From assembly GCA_900540145.1 (NCBI GenBank), contig UQEW01000025.1, positions 1 through 27,359 on the forward strand: a DNA stretch of 27,359 nucleotides. Reading direction: 5' to 3'. The notes beneath the pieces are model-generated. The model was not told the origin of the DNA. It saw only the letters and a program-made list of their open reading frames with translations, and did no database searches. Below are positions 15,350-23,316 of the stretch, piece by piece (position 1 is the stretch's first letter; each line of letters starts with the position of its first letter). The position numbers and the translations under genes are program-made. The stretch is from an uncultured Eubacteriales bacterium. GTDB lineage: Bacteria; Bacillota; Clostridia; Peptostreptococcales; Anaerovoracaceae.

Positions 15350-16480
15350 CTATTCTGTGGCAGCGTCATCAGACGAAGTATCGTCTGAGCCATTGTTATT
15401 ATCTAAAAGGCGATCATAGAGCATATCCAGCTCTTTTGTCAGAAGCATGTTTCTCTCCAGCCTGGCTGTTTCAGCATATTCCTCCAAAGACATGCCTGTG
15501 TAATCTTTAAAGTCATCTTCGCTTTCAAATCCAGCAGCTTCTAAATTATCCTGAAGGAATTGGTCATATTCTTCATCAGTAACTTCAACCCCCTCTACTT
15601 GGGCAAATAAATATATTACCATTTCCTGTTTTACATATTCTTCGGCATACAGCTGAATCTGTTCTTCATATTCTTCTTGGGTCATGTCCTGAGATTCCAA
15701 GAAGGCATCCCAATCTTCATATCCGCTGGTCTCTGCACCATATCTATAATATTCATCCAGCTCGTCAAAATAGTCATCGACTTCTTTTTCCGGATATTTC
15801 TTTACTTCTGTTTCATCTACCAGTTTCATATAAAGTTCTTCTTTTATGGTGCTGAGCTGTTTGTTATACTCTTGCTCCTCAAGGTCTGAAGCCACAGAAC
15901 TTCTGTATTCTTCTACAGTCTCATAGTCGCTGTTTTCCTTGACGAAATCTTCATTAAATTCAGGCACATTTTGCACATTCTTGCTGAGAACTGTCACTTC
16001 GAAAGTAACATCCTTTCCTGAAAGTTCCTCATTATTGTTATATGGATCCGGAAACTGAAGATCAAGAGTTACTGTTTCGCCTATCGTCGCTCCGTAGAGA
16101 CCTTCTTCAAAGCCGTCTATCATGCTTCCTGAACCTAAAGTAAGCTCATATGAGTCTGAACTCATTCCGTCAACAGAACTTCCATCTGCCAGCGTTCCCT
16201 CAAATGATATGGTAACAGAGTCTCCTTCCTCAACGGTGCCTTCAGTTACCTTTTCAGTTGTAGCGGCTTCCTCAAGTCTTGACTGTATCTCTTCTTCTAT
16301 ATCCGCATCTTCGATGAGTACCTCCGGTTCCTCCACTTCATAAGAATTATAATCAGGAAGAGTTATATATTCTGTCAAATCATAATCTTCATAAGGCTCT
16401 CCTCCTCCGCAGCCTGTCAGTGCAATCATCATGCACACTGCCAAAACAGCTGTCAAACTAACTGATACAATTTTTTTCAT
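15350..16480 (-). CDS. Trigger-factor/FKBP-like lipoprotein, probably an extracytoplasmic foldase
   Basis: A 376-residue protein with a lipoprotein signal peptide (lipobox LTGC, Cys24). An acidic linker follows, then an FKBP-type peptidyl-prolyl isomerase domain at about 86-167 (GDSVTISFEGTLADG, then GSGSMIDGFEEGLYGATIGE). A long helical C-terminal region at about 172-360 is rich in Glu, Asp and Tyr and resembles the trigger-factor chaperone domain. The ribosome-binding N-terminal domain of cytoplasmic trigger factor is missing. The inferred role is folding of exported proteins outside the membrane. The gene lies 17 nt after the last permease of the BMP transporter, so it may be co-transcribed with it. 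The ribosome binding site is GGGGGAT. Confidence 0.85.
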   Translation of the reverse strand: MKKIVSVSLTAVLAVCMMIALTGCGGGEPYEDYDLTEYITLPDYNSYEVEEPEVLIEDADIEEEIQSRLEEAATTEKVTEGTVEEGDSVTISFEGTLADGSSVDGMSSDSYELTLGSGSMIDGFEEGLYGATIGETVTLDLQFPDPYNNNEELSGKDVTFEVTVLSKNVQNVPEFNEDFVKENSDYETVEEYRSSVASDLEEQEYNKQLSTIKEELYMKLVDETEVKKYPEKEVDDYFDELDEYYRYGAETSGYEDWDAFLESQDMTQEEYEEQIQLYAEEYVKQEMVIYLFAQVEGVEVTDEEYDQFLQDNLEAAGFESEDDFKDYTGMSLEEYAETARLERNMLLTKELDMLYDRLLDNNNGSDDTSSDDAATE

Positions 16481-16497
16481 ATTATCCCCCTATTATT

Positions 16498-17451
16498 TTA
16501 TTCTTCAAGCGTTATCGCTGATTTTAACTGTCTCTCCGCTTTTTTCTTTTTTCTCTTATTGGCGCTGACCACCACGTATACCAGCATAAGCACAGTAGCT
16601 ATGTACGGAACTGTAGCCGTAAGGTCGGATGGAACGCCCAAACTTTGCAATCTCAATCCAAGGGCGTCTAAAAATCCGAAAAGCAAGGCTGCAATGAATA
16701 CCTTCGGCGGATTGGTCATTCCGAAGATTACACAGGCAAAGGCTATAAATCCTCTGCTGCTGCTCATGCCTTCAGTAAACATGGTCAAATATCCAAGGGA
16801 AAGATGAGCTCCCGCAAATCCGCAGAATATGCCGCATAAAATGCTGGCTAGAAACTTCATTTTCCGAGGATTTATTCCTGCTGTTTCCAACGATTCAGGA
16901 TGTTCTCCTGCTGCTCTCATCCAAAAGCCGTAAGGCGTCCTGTAAAGGAACAGCCATGTGAGAAATACCAGCAGCCATGTGAGATATACGAATATGGAAT
17001 TATCATTGAGAAGCGGCCCGATTATAGGTATGCTATCCAGAAAGTCTATGTGTACAGTAGGTAAAGCTACTATCCCGGCATCTGAAAACGTGCCTCTTAC
17101 TCCAAAGATCGACCTGAGCAGATAAACGGTCAGACCGCCTGCAAAAGTATTCAACGCTATACCTATGATAAATTCATCGCTTTTAAGCTTCACGACAAAC
17201 AGAGCGAAGAAAAGACCTATAATGATGCCTACCAACACTGCAGCAAGAACGCCCATGCCGGCGCTGCTCATGAAAAAGCTAAAGGCTACCGCCACAAAAG
17301 CTCCTATAAGTATCATGCCGTCCATACCTATGTTCATTATTCCTGCCTGCTCTGTAAGAAGACCTCCCATAGCAGCCAAGATGACCGGTGTAGCAGTTCT
17401 CAAAGTATTCTGAAGGAGACCTATATTAAATACATCCATCAAATGTTCCAT
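16498..17451 (-). CDS. ABC transporter permease, BmpA/Nup type (NupQ-like)
   Basis: A 317-residue polytopic membrane protein of the BPD_transp_2 type (branched-chain amino acid/ribose/nucleoside permeases). The segments TEQAGIMNIGMDGMILIGAF near residue 35 and AGINPRKMKFLASILCGIFCG near 195 are diagnostic of the second nucleoside permease (NupQ/YufQ group). It ends with a Lys-rich cytoplasmic tail. The start codon follows the stop of the preceding permease directly, with GGAGG upstream. It pairs with the permease at 17452-18585 as a heterodimer. Nucleoside specificity is inferred from the BMP-type binding protein. Confidence 0.9.
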   Translation of the reverse strand: MEHLMDVFNIGLLQNTLRTATPVILAAMGGLLTEQAGIMNIGMDGMILIGAFVAVAFSFFMSSAGMGVLAAVLVGIIIGLFFALFVVKLKSDEFIIGIALNTFAGGLTVYLLRSIFGVRGTFSDAGIVALPTVHIDFLDSIPIIGPLLNDNSIFVYLTWLLVFLTWLFLYRTPYGFWMRAAGEHPESLETAGINPRKMKFLASILCGIFCGFAGAHLSLGYLTMFTEGMSSSRGFIAFACVIFGMTNPPKVFIAALLFGFLDALGLRLQSLGVPSDLTATVPYIATVLMLVYVVVSANKRKKKKAERQLKSAITLEE

Positions 17452-18585
17452 TTAAACAGCCTCCTTTCCTATGCGCTTCCTTGCCTTTCTCTGCGTCATC
17501 TTCTGTGTTATCATGTTGAGAATGCCTCTCTGGGCGGCCATTAGAAATATTATTATCGCAAATATTATATCCGATATTTCTCCGGCGACACCAGTAGAAA
17601 GTTCCATGGCGTTGGCTCCTATATCTACAACCGCGAAGAAAAAGCTCATTATTATTATTCCTACAGGATTATAGTTCATGATCATGGCTACCAGCATGCC
17701 GTCGTAATAGAACTCATTGCTTATGGTATCCTGAAATCTAGTCTGATAACCATATACTTCGAACATTCCCACCAGACCGCATATCATTCCGGAAGCTACC
17801 ATAGACCAAATCATAAGCTTATCCTTGGGAAGCCCTGCGAAGAAAGAAAATCTTTCATTCTCTCCCGTCACTTTCATTTCCAGGCCTATGCTGGTCTTCT
17901 GCATAACGTACCAGCACAAAAGCGCTATCGCAGCGCTGTATATAAGTGCTGTGCTCAGATTTGATGCCGGTATAAGCTTTGAAAACATAAATGCTTCCGG
18001 CACCGCTTCACTGCCGCCTAAAACGCCCTTATCATCTGTTGCCAAAGGTCCGCTGGCGTTTACAAGATATGAGCATACATATATGGCTACTGAGTTGAGC
18101 ATTATGGTGGTTATGACTTCACTTACTTTCAGCTTGACTTTCAACACCGCCGGTATCCAGGCATAAAATCCTCCTACCACCGCAGCCGAAAGGAAAGCTA
18201 AAGGAATTGCTATAATAGGAGATGCTCCCTGCAAGCACACGCCTGTCATAGTGGCAGCCAGTCCTCCGAAATACAGCTGACCTTCTCCCCCCACGTTGAA
18301 CATACCTGCTTTGGCGCACACTGCCATAGCAAGCCCGGTAAGGCAAAGGGTTATCATCTTGGCCAACGTGTTTCCAAACACTCTAGTTGACCCGAATACG
18401 CCCTTTATCATGGCTGCATAGGCTTCAAAAGGATTATATCCGGTGACAGCCATAAGGATTCCGCCTATTATTAAGGCGACCAATATGCTCAAGACTAAAG
18501 AAATTAAGTATGATCTGTTTTTTTGCAGCGAGGTCAGCAATTTGCTCTTTTGCGCAGGTTTATTGATTTCCATCGGATCGTTCAT
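17452..18585 (-). CDS. ABC transporter permease, BmpA/Nup type (NupP-like)
   Basis: A 377-residue polytopic membrane protein, first of two permeases in a BMP-family nucleoside importer. It has a long cytoplasmic N-terminus, a membrane helix beginning near residue 27, and the conserved segment AKAGMFNVGGEGQLYFGGL. The start chosen is ATG at 18585, with AGGAGG 8 nt upstream. The frame can be extended to GTG 18594, but that codon overlaps the ribosome binding site itself. The start overlaps the ATPase gene end by 26 nt. Downstream it abuts the second permease. Confidence 0.9.
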   Translation of the reverse strand: MNDPMEINKPAQKSKLLTSLQKNRSYLISLVLSILVALIIGGILMAVTGYNPFEAYAAMIKGVFGSTRVFGNTLAKMITLCLTGLAMAVCAKAGMFNVGGEGQLYFGGLAATMTGVCLQGASPIIAIPLAFLSAAVVGGFYAWIPAVLKVKLKVSEVITTIMLNSVAIYVCSYLVNASGPLATDDKGVLGGSEAVPEAFMFSKLIPASNLSTALIYSAAIALLCWYVMQKTSIGLEMKVTGENERFSFFAGLPKDKLMIWSMVASGMICGLVGMFEVYGYQTRFQDTISNEFYYDGMLVAMIMNYNPVGIIIMSFFFAVVDIGANAMELSTGVAGEISDIIFAIIIFLMAAQRGILNMITQKMTQRKARKRIGKEAV

Positions 18586-20122
18586 GTCCCGCACCTCCTG
18601 CCTGTCTGTCTCCTGTCATATAGTATCCTATATCTGTCTTATCTATTTCTCCGGCCTTAAATTCGCCTGTTATCCGGCCTTCGTACATGGTTATAATCCT
18701 GTCGCTGAGCCTGAATACTTCATCTAAATCAGCGCTCACCAGCAAAATGGCACATCCCTGGTTTCGCTTTTCTATAATTTGTTTATGTATAAATTCTATA
18801 GCCCCAACGTCTACTCCTCTGGTGGGTTGAGCGATTATTAAGATAGGCGTATCAAGGGAGAATTCTCTTGCTACGACTACTTTCTGCATATTGCCTCCCG
18901 AAAGAGAACCTACAGGAGTTTCTATTCCTGCTCCTCTCAAGTCAAATTTCCTGAACAGATCCTGGGCATATCTTTCTATGCTGGAACGTCTTAAGTGAAT
19001 TCCTCCGGCCGCAAATTCTTTTTTTCTTTCTTTCCCGATTATAAGGTTATCTGTTATTGACGATGGCATCGCTACTCCTGTGGCTATCCTGTCTTCAGGA
19101 ATGTGCGCAATACCTATTTTTCTCATCTCTCCCGGAGTTTTCCCTGTAGCATCTTTGCCGAGAATGCGTATATGTCCTGTAGAGACGTTTCGCATTCCCG
19201 TAAGAGCTTCTACCATCTCGCTTTGGCCGTTTCCTTCTATAGCAGCGATTCCGAGGATCTCTCCTGCTCTGACATCAAATGATACTCCGTTTACTGCCAT
19301 CAAGCCTCTGTTATCGGCAACATGAAGGTCTTGAGCTTCTATCATTACCTGTCCTGTCTGCTGGTTTTTTTCTATGTTTCCAAACATCACTTCTCGGCCG
19401 ACCATCATGGACGCAAGAGTTTTTTCATCCATATTGCTGGTGTCATCTATACCGACCAACCGGCCGCGACGCATGACCCCTACTCTGTCAGATATAGCCA
19501 TGACTTCATAAAGCTTATGAGTTATTATGATGACAGTCATGTCTTTCTCTTTAACTATTTTTCTTATCACGTTAAAGAGCTCTTCAGTTTCTTGCGGTGT
19601 CAATACAGCAGTAGGCTCGTCTAATATAAGAACATCTGCTCCTCTGTAAAGAGTCTTTAGGATTTCCACCCTTTGCTGCATTCCTACGCTCAGTTCTCCC
19701 ACTACGGCTTGCGGATCTATGAAAAGGCCATACTCATCGGAAAGTTGTTTCACCTTGTTTACTGCTTGCTTCAAGTCATAAAATACTTTAAGCTTTCGTG
19801 GTTCCTTGCTCATGACTATATTCTGAGCCACAGTAAAAGACGGTACCAGCATAAAATGCTGATGAACCATTCCAACGCCTCTTTTAATAGCTTCTACCGG
19901 TTTGAAATTCTCTATCTTCTCGCCTTTTATATAGACGCTGCCATCTGTAGGCGTATGCAAGCCATATAATATGTTCATGAGAGTACTCTTGCCGGCTCCG
20001 TTTTCTCCTACCAGTGCAAACACTTCTCCCTTTTTTATATCAAGGGACACCCGGTCATTGGCTAAAACGCCTGGGAATTGCATTGATATGTTTTCTAATT
20101 TTATGATAGGCTCTTGCAACAT
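18560..20122 (-). CDS. ABC transporter ATPase with two nucleotide-binding domains (NupO-like)
   Basis: A 520-residue double ATPase, the sugar/nucleoside importer type. Half one has Walker A GENGAGKST at 39-47, signature LSVGMQQRVEILK and Walker B LILDEPTAVLTPQE. Half two has a degenerate Walker A (EGNGQSE), signature LSGGNMQKVVVARE and IAQPTRGVDVGA, as usual in NupO and RbsA relatives. The start at 20122 (MLQEPIIKLE) is chosen because GAGGTAG precedes it. A longer frame upstream would read through the terminator hairpin at 20150-20181. It supplies energy for the two permeases that follow. Confidence 0.93.
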   Translation of the reverse strand: MLQEPIIKLENISMQFPGVLANDRVSLDIKKGEVFALVGENGAGKSTLMNILYGLHTPTDGSVYIKGEKIENFKPVEAIKRGVGMVHQHFMLVPSFTVAQNIVMSKEPRKLKVFYDLKQAVNKVKQLSDEYGLFIDPQAVVGELSVGMQQRVEILKTLYRGADVLILDEPTAVLTPQETEELFNVIRKIVKEKDMTVIIITHKLYEVMAISDRVGVMRRGRLVGIDDTSNMDEKTLASMMVGREVMFGNIEKNQQTGQVMIEAQDLHVADNRGLMAVNGVSFDVRAGEILGIAAIEGNGQSEMVEALTGMRNVSTGHIRILGKDATGKTPGEMRKIGIAHIPEDRIATGVAMPSSITDNLIIGKERKKEFAAGGIHLRRSSIERYAQDLFRKFDLRGAGIETPVGSLSGGNMQKVVVAREFSLDTPILIIAQPTRGVDVGAIEFIHKQIIEKRNQGCAILLVSADLDEVFRLSDRIITMYEGRITGEFKAGEIDKTDIGYYMTGDRQAGGAGHERSDGNQ

Positions 20123-20149
20123 CACTACCTCATTTTTAAGTACATTTAC

Positions 20150-20181
20150 AAAAAGGCGTAGCGCATTTTTTACGCTACGCC
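20150..20181 (-). terminator. Hairpin terminator/attenuator between the binding protein and ATPase genes
   Basis: On the minus strand, GGCGTAGCG and CGCTACGCC (plus coordinates 20173-20181 and 20155-20163) form a perfect 9-bp stem with a T/A-rich loop, followed by TTTTT. It lies inside an otherwise continuous transporter operon. It probably makes more binding-protein mRNA than transporter mRNA. The 3' side also has GGCTTATATAAGCC at 20212-20225. Confidence 0.75.
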
Positions 20182-20235
20182 TCATAAGCGAACTATATTT
20201 TCAAAAGTCTCGGCTTATATAAGCCTATTTTTTAA

Positions 20236-21249
20236 TTACTGTCTTGCAGTTTCTACATTTATTTCGCCTGATACTATAGATGCGGCAATGTCTTCTACTT
20301 CAGACTTTAATTCTTCGCTTACCTGCTGTGTAGAGTTCTCATCACCATAAGCTATGGAAATATAACCGCTTGACATATCGGCAGTCCATATTCTGGCGCC
20401 TTCCCATGTTCCATCCTCTATAAAGACCTTGATGGTATCATAAATCGAATTACCTACTTCTTTTTTCATTGAACATATTATTTGTTCATCATATTCTGAA
20501 GCTGTAATCTTTTGGTCTTGGTCTACTCCTATAGCATAGAATCCTGCTTCCTCAGCTGCCGCGAACACTCCGTTGCCTGTGTTGCCCGCAACTTGGAATA
20601 TTACGTCTGCACCCTGGTCATGAAGAGCCAATGCACATTCTTTTCCTTTTGCAGGGTCTTCATAATCATTAGCATAGTTAGTCACAACTTTGATGTCCGG
20701 ATTTGCATACTTGGCGCCTTGTTCATATCCTACCAGGAAGTCATTGATGGTGCTTACGTCTTCACCGCCTACAGCACCGACAACGCCTGTTTCTGACATC
20801 TTAGCTGCAATATATCCAGCTAAGAACGAACCTTCATTCTGAGCATATAATATGCAAAGGACATTAGGCAGATCTTCGATTCCGTCTACCGGATTGTCAA
20901 CCCAAATGAACTTTGTATCCGGATATTCTTTAGCTACTTCTGCGATTTCATAGAACTGCCAGCCCACAGGAACTACTACATCCGAAACTTCTGCAGCATC
21001 CATCATGTGCTGCTTGTAGTTTTCTTCATTACATTCGATAGTGGTTACATTGACTCCGTAATCTTCAGCCAGCTTGTCCGCTCCTTCTTTTGCCGAATCA
21101 TTAAAGGACTTGTCACCAAAGGCCGAGGATACGACTACGCATACGGTAAGCTGATCTTCATCTGCACTTTCGCTGTTATTGCATCCTGCCAAAGTAAACA
21201 CAGAAAGAACCATTACAACGATCAATAACGTGGAAATTAATTTTTTCAT
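20236..21249 (-). CDS. BMP-family substrate-binding lipoprotein (nucleoside ABC importer)
   Basis: A 337-residue lipoprotein of the BMP/PnrA family, which binds purine nucleosides outside the membrane. The signal peptide has lipobox LAGC with Cys23. The mature part shows SSAFGDKSFNDSAKEG (ligand-pocket Asp and Phe), VGWQFYEIAEVAKEYPD, VGAVGGEDVSTINDFLVGYEQGAKY and YAIGVDQDQ, all BMP hallmarks. The start at 21249 (MKKLIST) gives a proper signal peptide and has GGAGGAAG upstream. A longer frame from 21273 would add an unlikely eight residues. It is first gene of the transporter operon and has a strong promoter. Confidence 0.94.
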   Translation of the reverse strand: MKKLISTLLIVVMVLSVFTLAGCNNSESADEDQLTVCVVVSSAFGDKSFNDSAKEGADKLAEDYGVNVTTIECNEENYKQHMMDAAEVSDVVVPVGWQFYEIAEVAKEYPDTKFIWVDNPVDGIEDLPNVLCILYAQNEGSFLAGYIAAKMSETGVVGAVGGEDVSTINDFLVGYEQGAKYANPDIKVVTNYANDYEDPAKGKECALALHDQGADVIFQVAGNTGNGVFAAAEEAGFYAIGVDQDQKITASEYDEQIICSMKKEVGNSIYDTIKVFIEDGTWEGARIWTADMSSGYISIAYGDENSTQQVSEELKSEVEDIAASIVSGEINVETARQ

Positions 21250-21291
21250 TTTCTTCCTCCGTGTTGAAAACAAAATTAACGATACTTTTGC

Positions 21292-21320
21292 ATTATAGCA
21301 TTACAGCCTCTGAAAATCAA
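21292..21320 (-). promoter_or_regulatory. Sigma-A promoter for the BMP transporter operon
   Basis: On the minus strand, TTGATT (21315-21320) and TATAAT (21292-21297) are separated by exactly 17 nt. The expected start is near 21285, about 35 nt before the gene. No purine riboswitch was recognised in the short leader. Confidence 0.78.
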
Positions 21321-21438
21321 GTTTTACGTATTGGATTTGTATAATATACCTCGCTGTCAGAATTCTTCTGTGTATTTTTCGTGTAGATTTAAAGATGTAA
21401 TTTTGATGGCTTTTTTATCTTATTCTTTTCATATATGT

Positions 21439-22446
21439 TTAAACATCTTCACGTGCAGCTTCCTCAACAGCCACCGCCACTGCTACCGTCATGCCAACCA
21501 TGGGGTTATTGCCTGCGCCTATAAAGCCCATCATGGCCACATGAGCCGGCACCGATGAGGAGCCTGCAAACTGAGCGTCTGAATGCATTCTTCCCATAGT
21601 ATCTGTCATTCCGTAAGATGCAGGGCCTGCTGCCATATTATCAGGATGAAGGGTTCTTCCTGTGCCGCCTCCCGATGCCACTGAAAAGTATTTTTTCCCC
21701 TGTTCTACGCACTCTTTTTTGTAAGTACCTGCCACAGGATGCTGGAATCTTGTAGGATTGGTCGAATTTCCGGTTATGGAAACATCTACTTTTTCCAGAT
21801 GCATTATAGCAACTCCTTCGCGGACATCATCAGCTCCATAACACCTTACTTCGGCGCGCTCCCCTTTGGAGTAAGGTATCTCTTCCACCACGGTCACTTT
21901 TCCTGACTGATAGTCGAACTGGGTTTTAACATATGTGAATCCGTTTATTCTGGAAATTATCTGAGCCGCATCCTTTCCGAGGCCGTTCAGTATTACGCGA
22001 AGAGGTTTTTGGCGTATTTTGTTGGCCGACTTGGCAATTCCTATAGCTCCCTCAGCTGCCGCAAAGGATTCATGTCCTGCAAGAAAAGCGAAGCATTCTG
22101 TCTGTTCTCTGAGCAGCATGGCCGCCAGATTTCCATGGCCTAAGCCCACTTTTCTGTCTTCAGCAACGGAACCGGCCAGACAAAACGCCTGCAGCCCCTC
22201 TCCTATAGCCTCTGCCGCATCGGCCGCTCTCTTGCAGCCTTTTTTCAGCGCTATAGCCGCCCCTGCTGTATAAGCCCAACATGCGTCTTCAAAGCATATC
22301 GGCTGTATGTTTTTTACTATTTCATAAGGGTCAAAACCTGCTTCTTTGCACAAAGCGCGGGCCTCTTCCAAATCTTTTATATTATACTCGGAGAGTACAG
22401 CCTGAATCTTATCTATCTTTCTATCGTAGTTTTCAAATGTTATCAT
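21439..22446 (-). CDS. GGGtGRT-family protein of unknown function
   Basis: A 335-residue protein of the family named after its motif, here ASGGGTGRTLHPDNM with GGGTGRT at 259-265. Other very conserved-looking blocks are QPICFEDACWAYTAGAA at 48-64, CFAFLAGHESFAAAEGA at 118-134, RFQHPVAGTYKKEC at 233-246 and SYGMTDTMGRMHSDAQFAG at 277-295. It has eight cysteines, a mostly Gly/Ala-rich body and no signal peptide or membrane helix. The start at 22446 is preferred because the GGGGG ribosome binding site is 9 nt before it. ATG at 22452 is only 3 nt away. It follows the NifU-like gene by a few nt, a pairing I recall as recurrent in anaerobes. The biochemical role is unknown. Confidence 0.88.
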   Translation of the reverse strand: MITFENYDRKIDKIQAVLSEYNIKDLEEARALCKEAGFDPYEIVKNIQPICFEDACWAYTAGAAIALKKGCKRAADAAEAIGEGLQAFCLAGSVAEDRKVGLGHGNLAAMLLREQTECFAFLAGHESFAAAEGAIGIAKSANKIRQKPLRVILNGLGKDAAQIISRINGFTYVKTQFDYQSGKVTVVEEIPYSKGERAEVRCYGADDVREGVAIMHLEKVDVSITGNSTNPTRFQHPVAGTYKKECVEQGKKYFSVASGGGTGRTLHPDNMAAGPASYGMTDTMGRMHSDAQFAGSSSVPAHVAMMGFIGAGNNPMVGMTVAVAVAVEEAAREDV

Positions 22447-22459
22447 AGCCATAATCCCC

Positions 22460-23152
22460 CTATTCCTGACGCGGATCTATCTTTTTCACCGCTTCATCAA
22501 ATCTTCCGTATGTACCGCTGGCCTTTTCGATGGCCTCCATCGGATCGATTCCGGCCTTAATTCCGTCCATCATTTTTCCGATGTTGACATACTTATATCC
22601 GATTATATTGTCCTCTTCATCGAGACCGATCTCGGCTATATAGCCTTCTGCCAAATCCAGGTATCTAGGTCCCTTGGCCTTTGTGGAGTATATCGTTCCG
22701 ACTTGGCTTCTGGTTCCCTTTCCCAGGTCTTCAAGACCTGCGCCGATGGCCAGTCCTCCTTCTGAAAAGGCTGATTGGCTTCGCCCATATACTATTTGGA
22801 GGAAAAGCTCCCTCATGGCAGTATTGATAGCATCGCACACCAAGTCTGTGTTGAGGGCCTCAAGAAGAGTTTTCCCCACTAAAATTTCTCCGGCCATAGC
22901 TGCAGAATGAGTCATCCCTGAACATCCTATGGTCTCTACCAATGCTTCTTCTATTATTCCGTCTTTTATATTAAGTGTCAGCTTACATGCTCCTTGTTGA
23001 GGAGCGCACCAGCCGACTCCATGAGTCAGACCGGAAATGTCAGTTATTTCTTTTACCTTTACCCATTTCCCTTCTTGGGGAATAGGTGCAGGACCATGAT
23101 CGACGCCTTTTTTAACAGGACACATTTTCTCTACTTCTCTTGTGTATATCAT
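22460..23152 (-). CDS. NifU-like iron-sulfur scaffold protein, partner of the GGGtGRT protein
   Basis: A 230-residue protein related to the NifU N-terminal/IscU scaffold domain on which Fe-S clusters are built. Cys49 and Cys56 (GWCAPQQGACKLTL), Cys77 (VETIGCSGM) and Cys106 (TDLVCDAIN) are candidate cluster ligands, with Cys11 near the N-terminus. Compared with NifU it has its own N-terminal stretch (CPVKKGVDHGPAPIPQEGKW) and a C-terminal extension of about 90 residues, and it lacks the usual His before the third Cys. ATG 23152 follows AGGAGGAAAG. No iscS/nifS desulfurase is adjacent. This is a distinct subfamily, and the cluster it might carry is not known. Confidence 0.85.
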   Translation of the reverse strand: MIYTREVEKMCPVKKGVDHGPAPIPQEGKWVKVKEITDISGLTHGVGWCAPQQGACKLTLNIKDGIIEEALVETIGCSGMTHSAAMAGEILVGKTLLEALNTDLVCDAINTAMRELFLQIVYGRSQSAFSEGGLAIGAGLEDLGKGTRSQVGTIYSTKAKGPRYLDLAEGYIAEIGLDEEDNIIGYKYVNIGKMMDGIKAGIDPMEAIEKASGTYGRFDEAVKKIDPRQE

Positions 23153-23197
23153 CTTTCCTCCTAAAACCGCGGATTTAAACTATATTTTACATTTCTT

Positions 23198-23226
23198 ATT
23201 TAATCATATTTTGTTTTAAAATTCAA
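23198..23226 (-). promoter_or_regulatory. Possible promoter of the NifU-like/GGGtGRT unit
   Basis: On the minus strand, TTGAAT (23221-23226) and TTAAAT (23198-23203) with a 17-nt spacer are the best sigma-A match in an AT-rich leader. Each has four of six consensus bases. The start would be near 23191, about 40 nt before the gene. Confidence 0.4.
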
Positions 23227-23234
23227 TGGAAAAG

Positions 23235-23259
23235 CTTATCAATTCCGGTAATTGATAAG
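23235..23259. promoter_or_regulatory. Perfect inverted repeat upstream of the NifU-like gene
   Basis: CTTATCAATT (23235-23244), CCGGT, AATTGATAAG (23250-23259): two perfect 10-bp half-sites. The element ends 8 nt upstream of the candidate -35 on the minus strand, a position usual for an activator or repressor operator. Read on the minus strand as RNA it would form a hairpin followed by CTTTTCC, so a weak terminator for the membrane-protein gene upstream is the alternative. Confidence 0.6.
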
Positions 23260-23316
23260 AGCTATGAGAAAATTACGGCAGTACAAATATTTCCACGATT
23301 CTCCCGATTCCTGCTT

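Noticed and set aside
20123..20185. N-terminal extension of the ATPase reading frame
   Set aside because: It reads through the terminator hairpin at 20150-20181, and a good ribosome binding site exists for the start at 20122.
21331..21371. Plus-strand TATAAT and CAGAA-TTC-TTCTG dyad between the BMP and GGGtGRT genes
   Set aside because: No plus-strand gene follows and the stem is only 5 bp, so chance is the simplest explanation.
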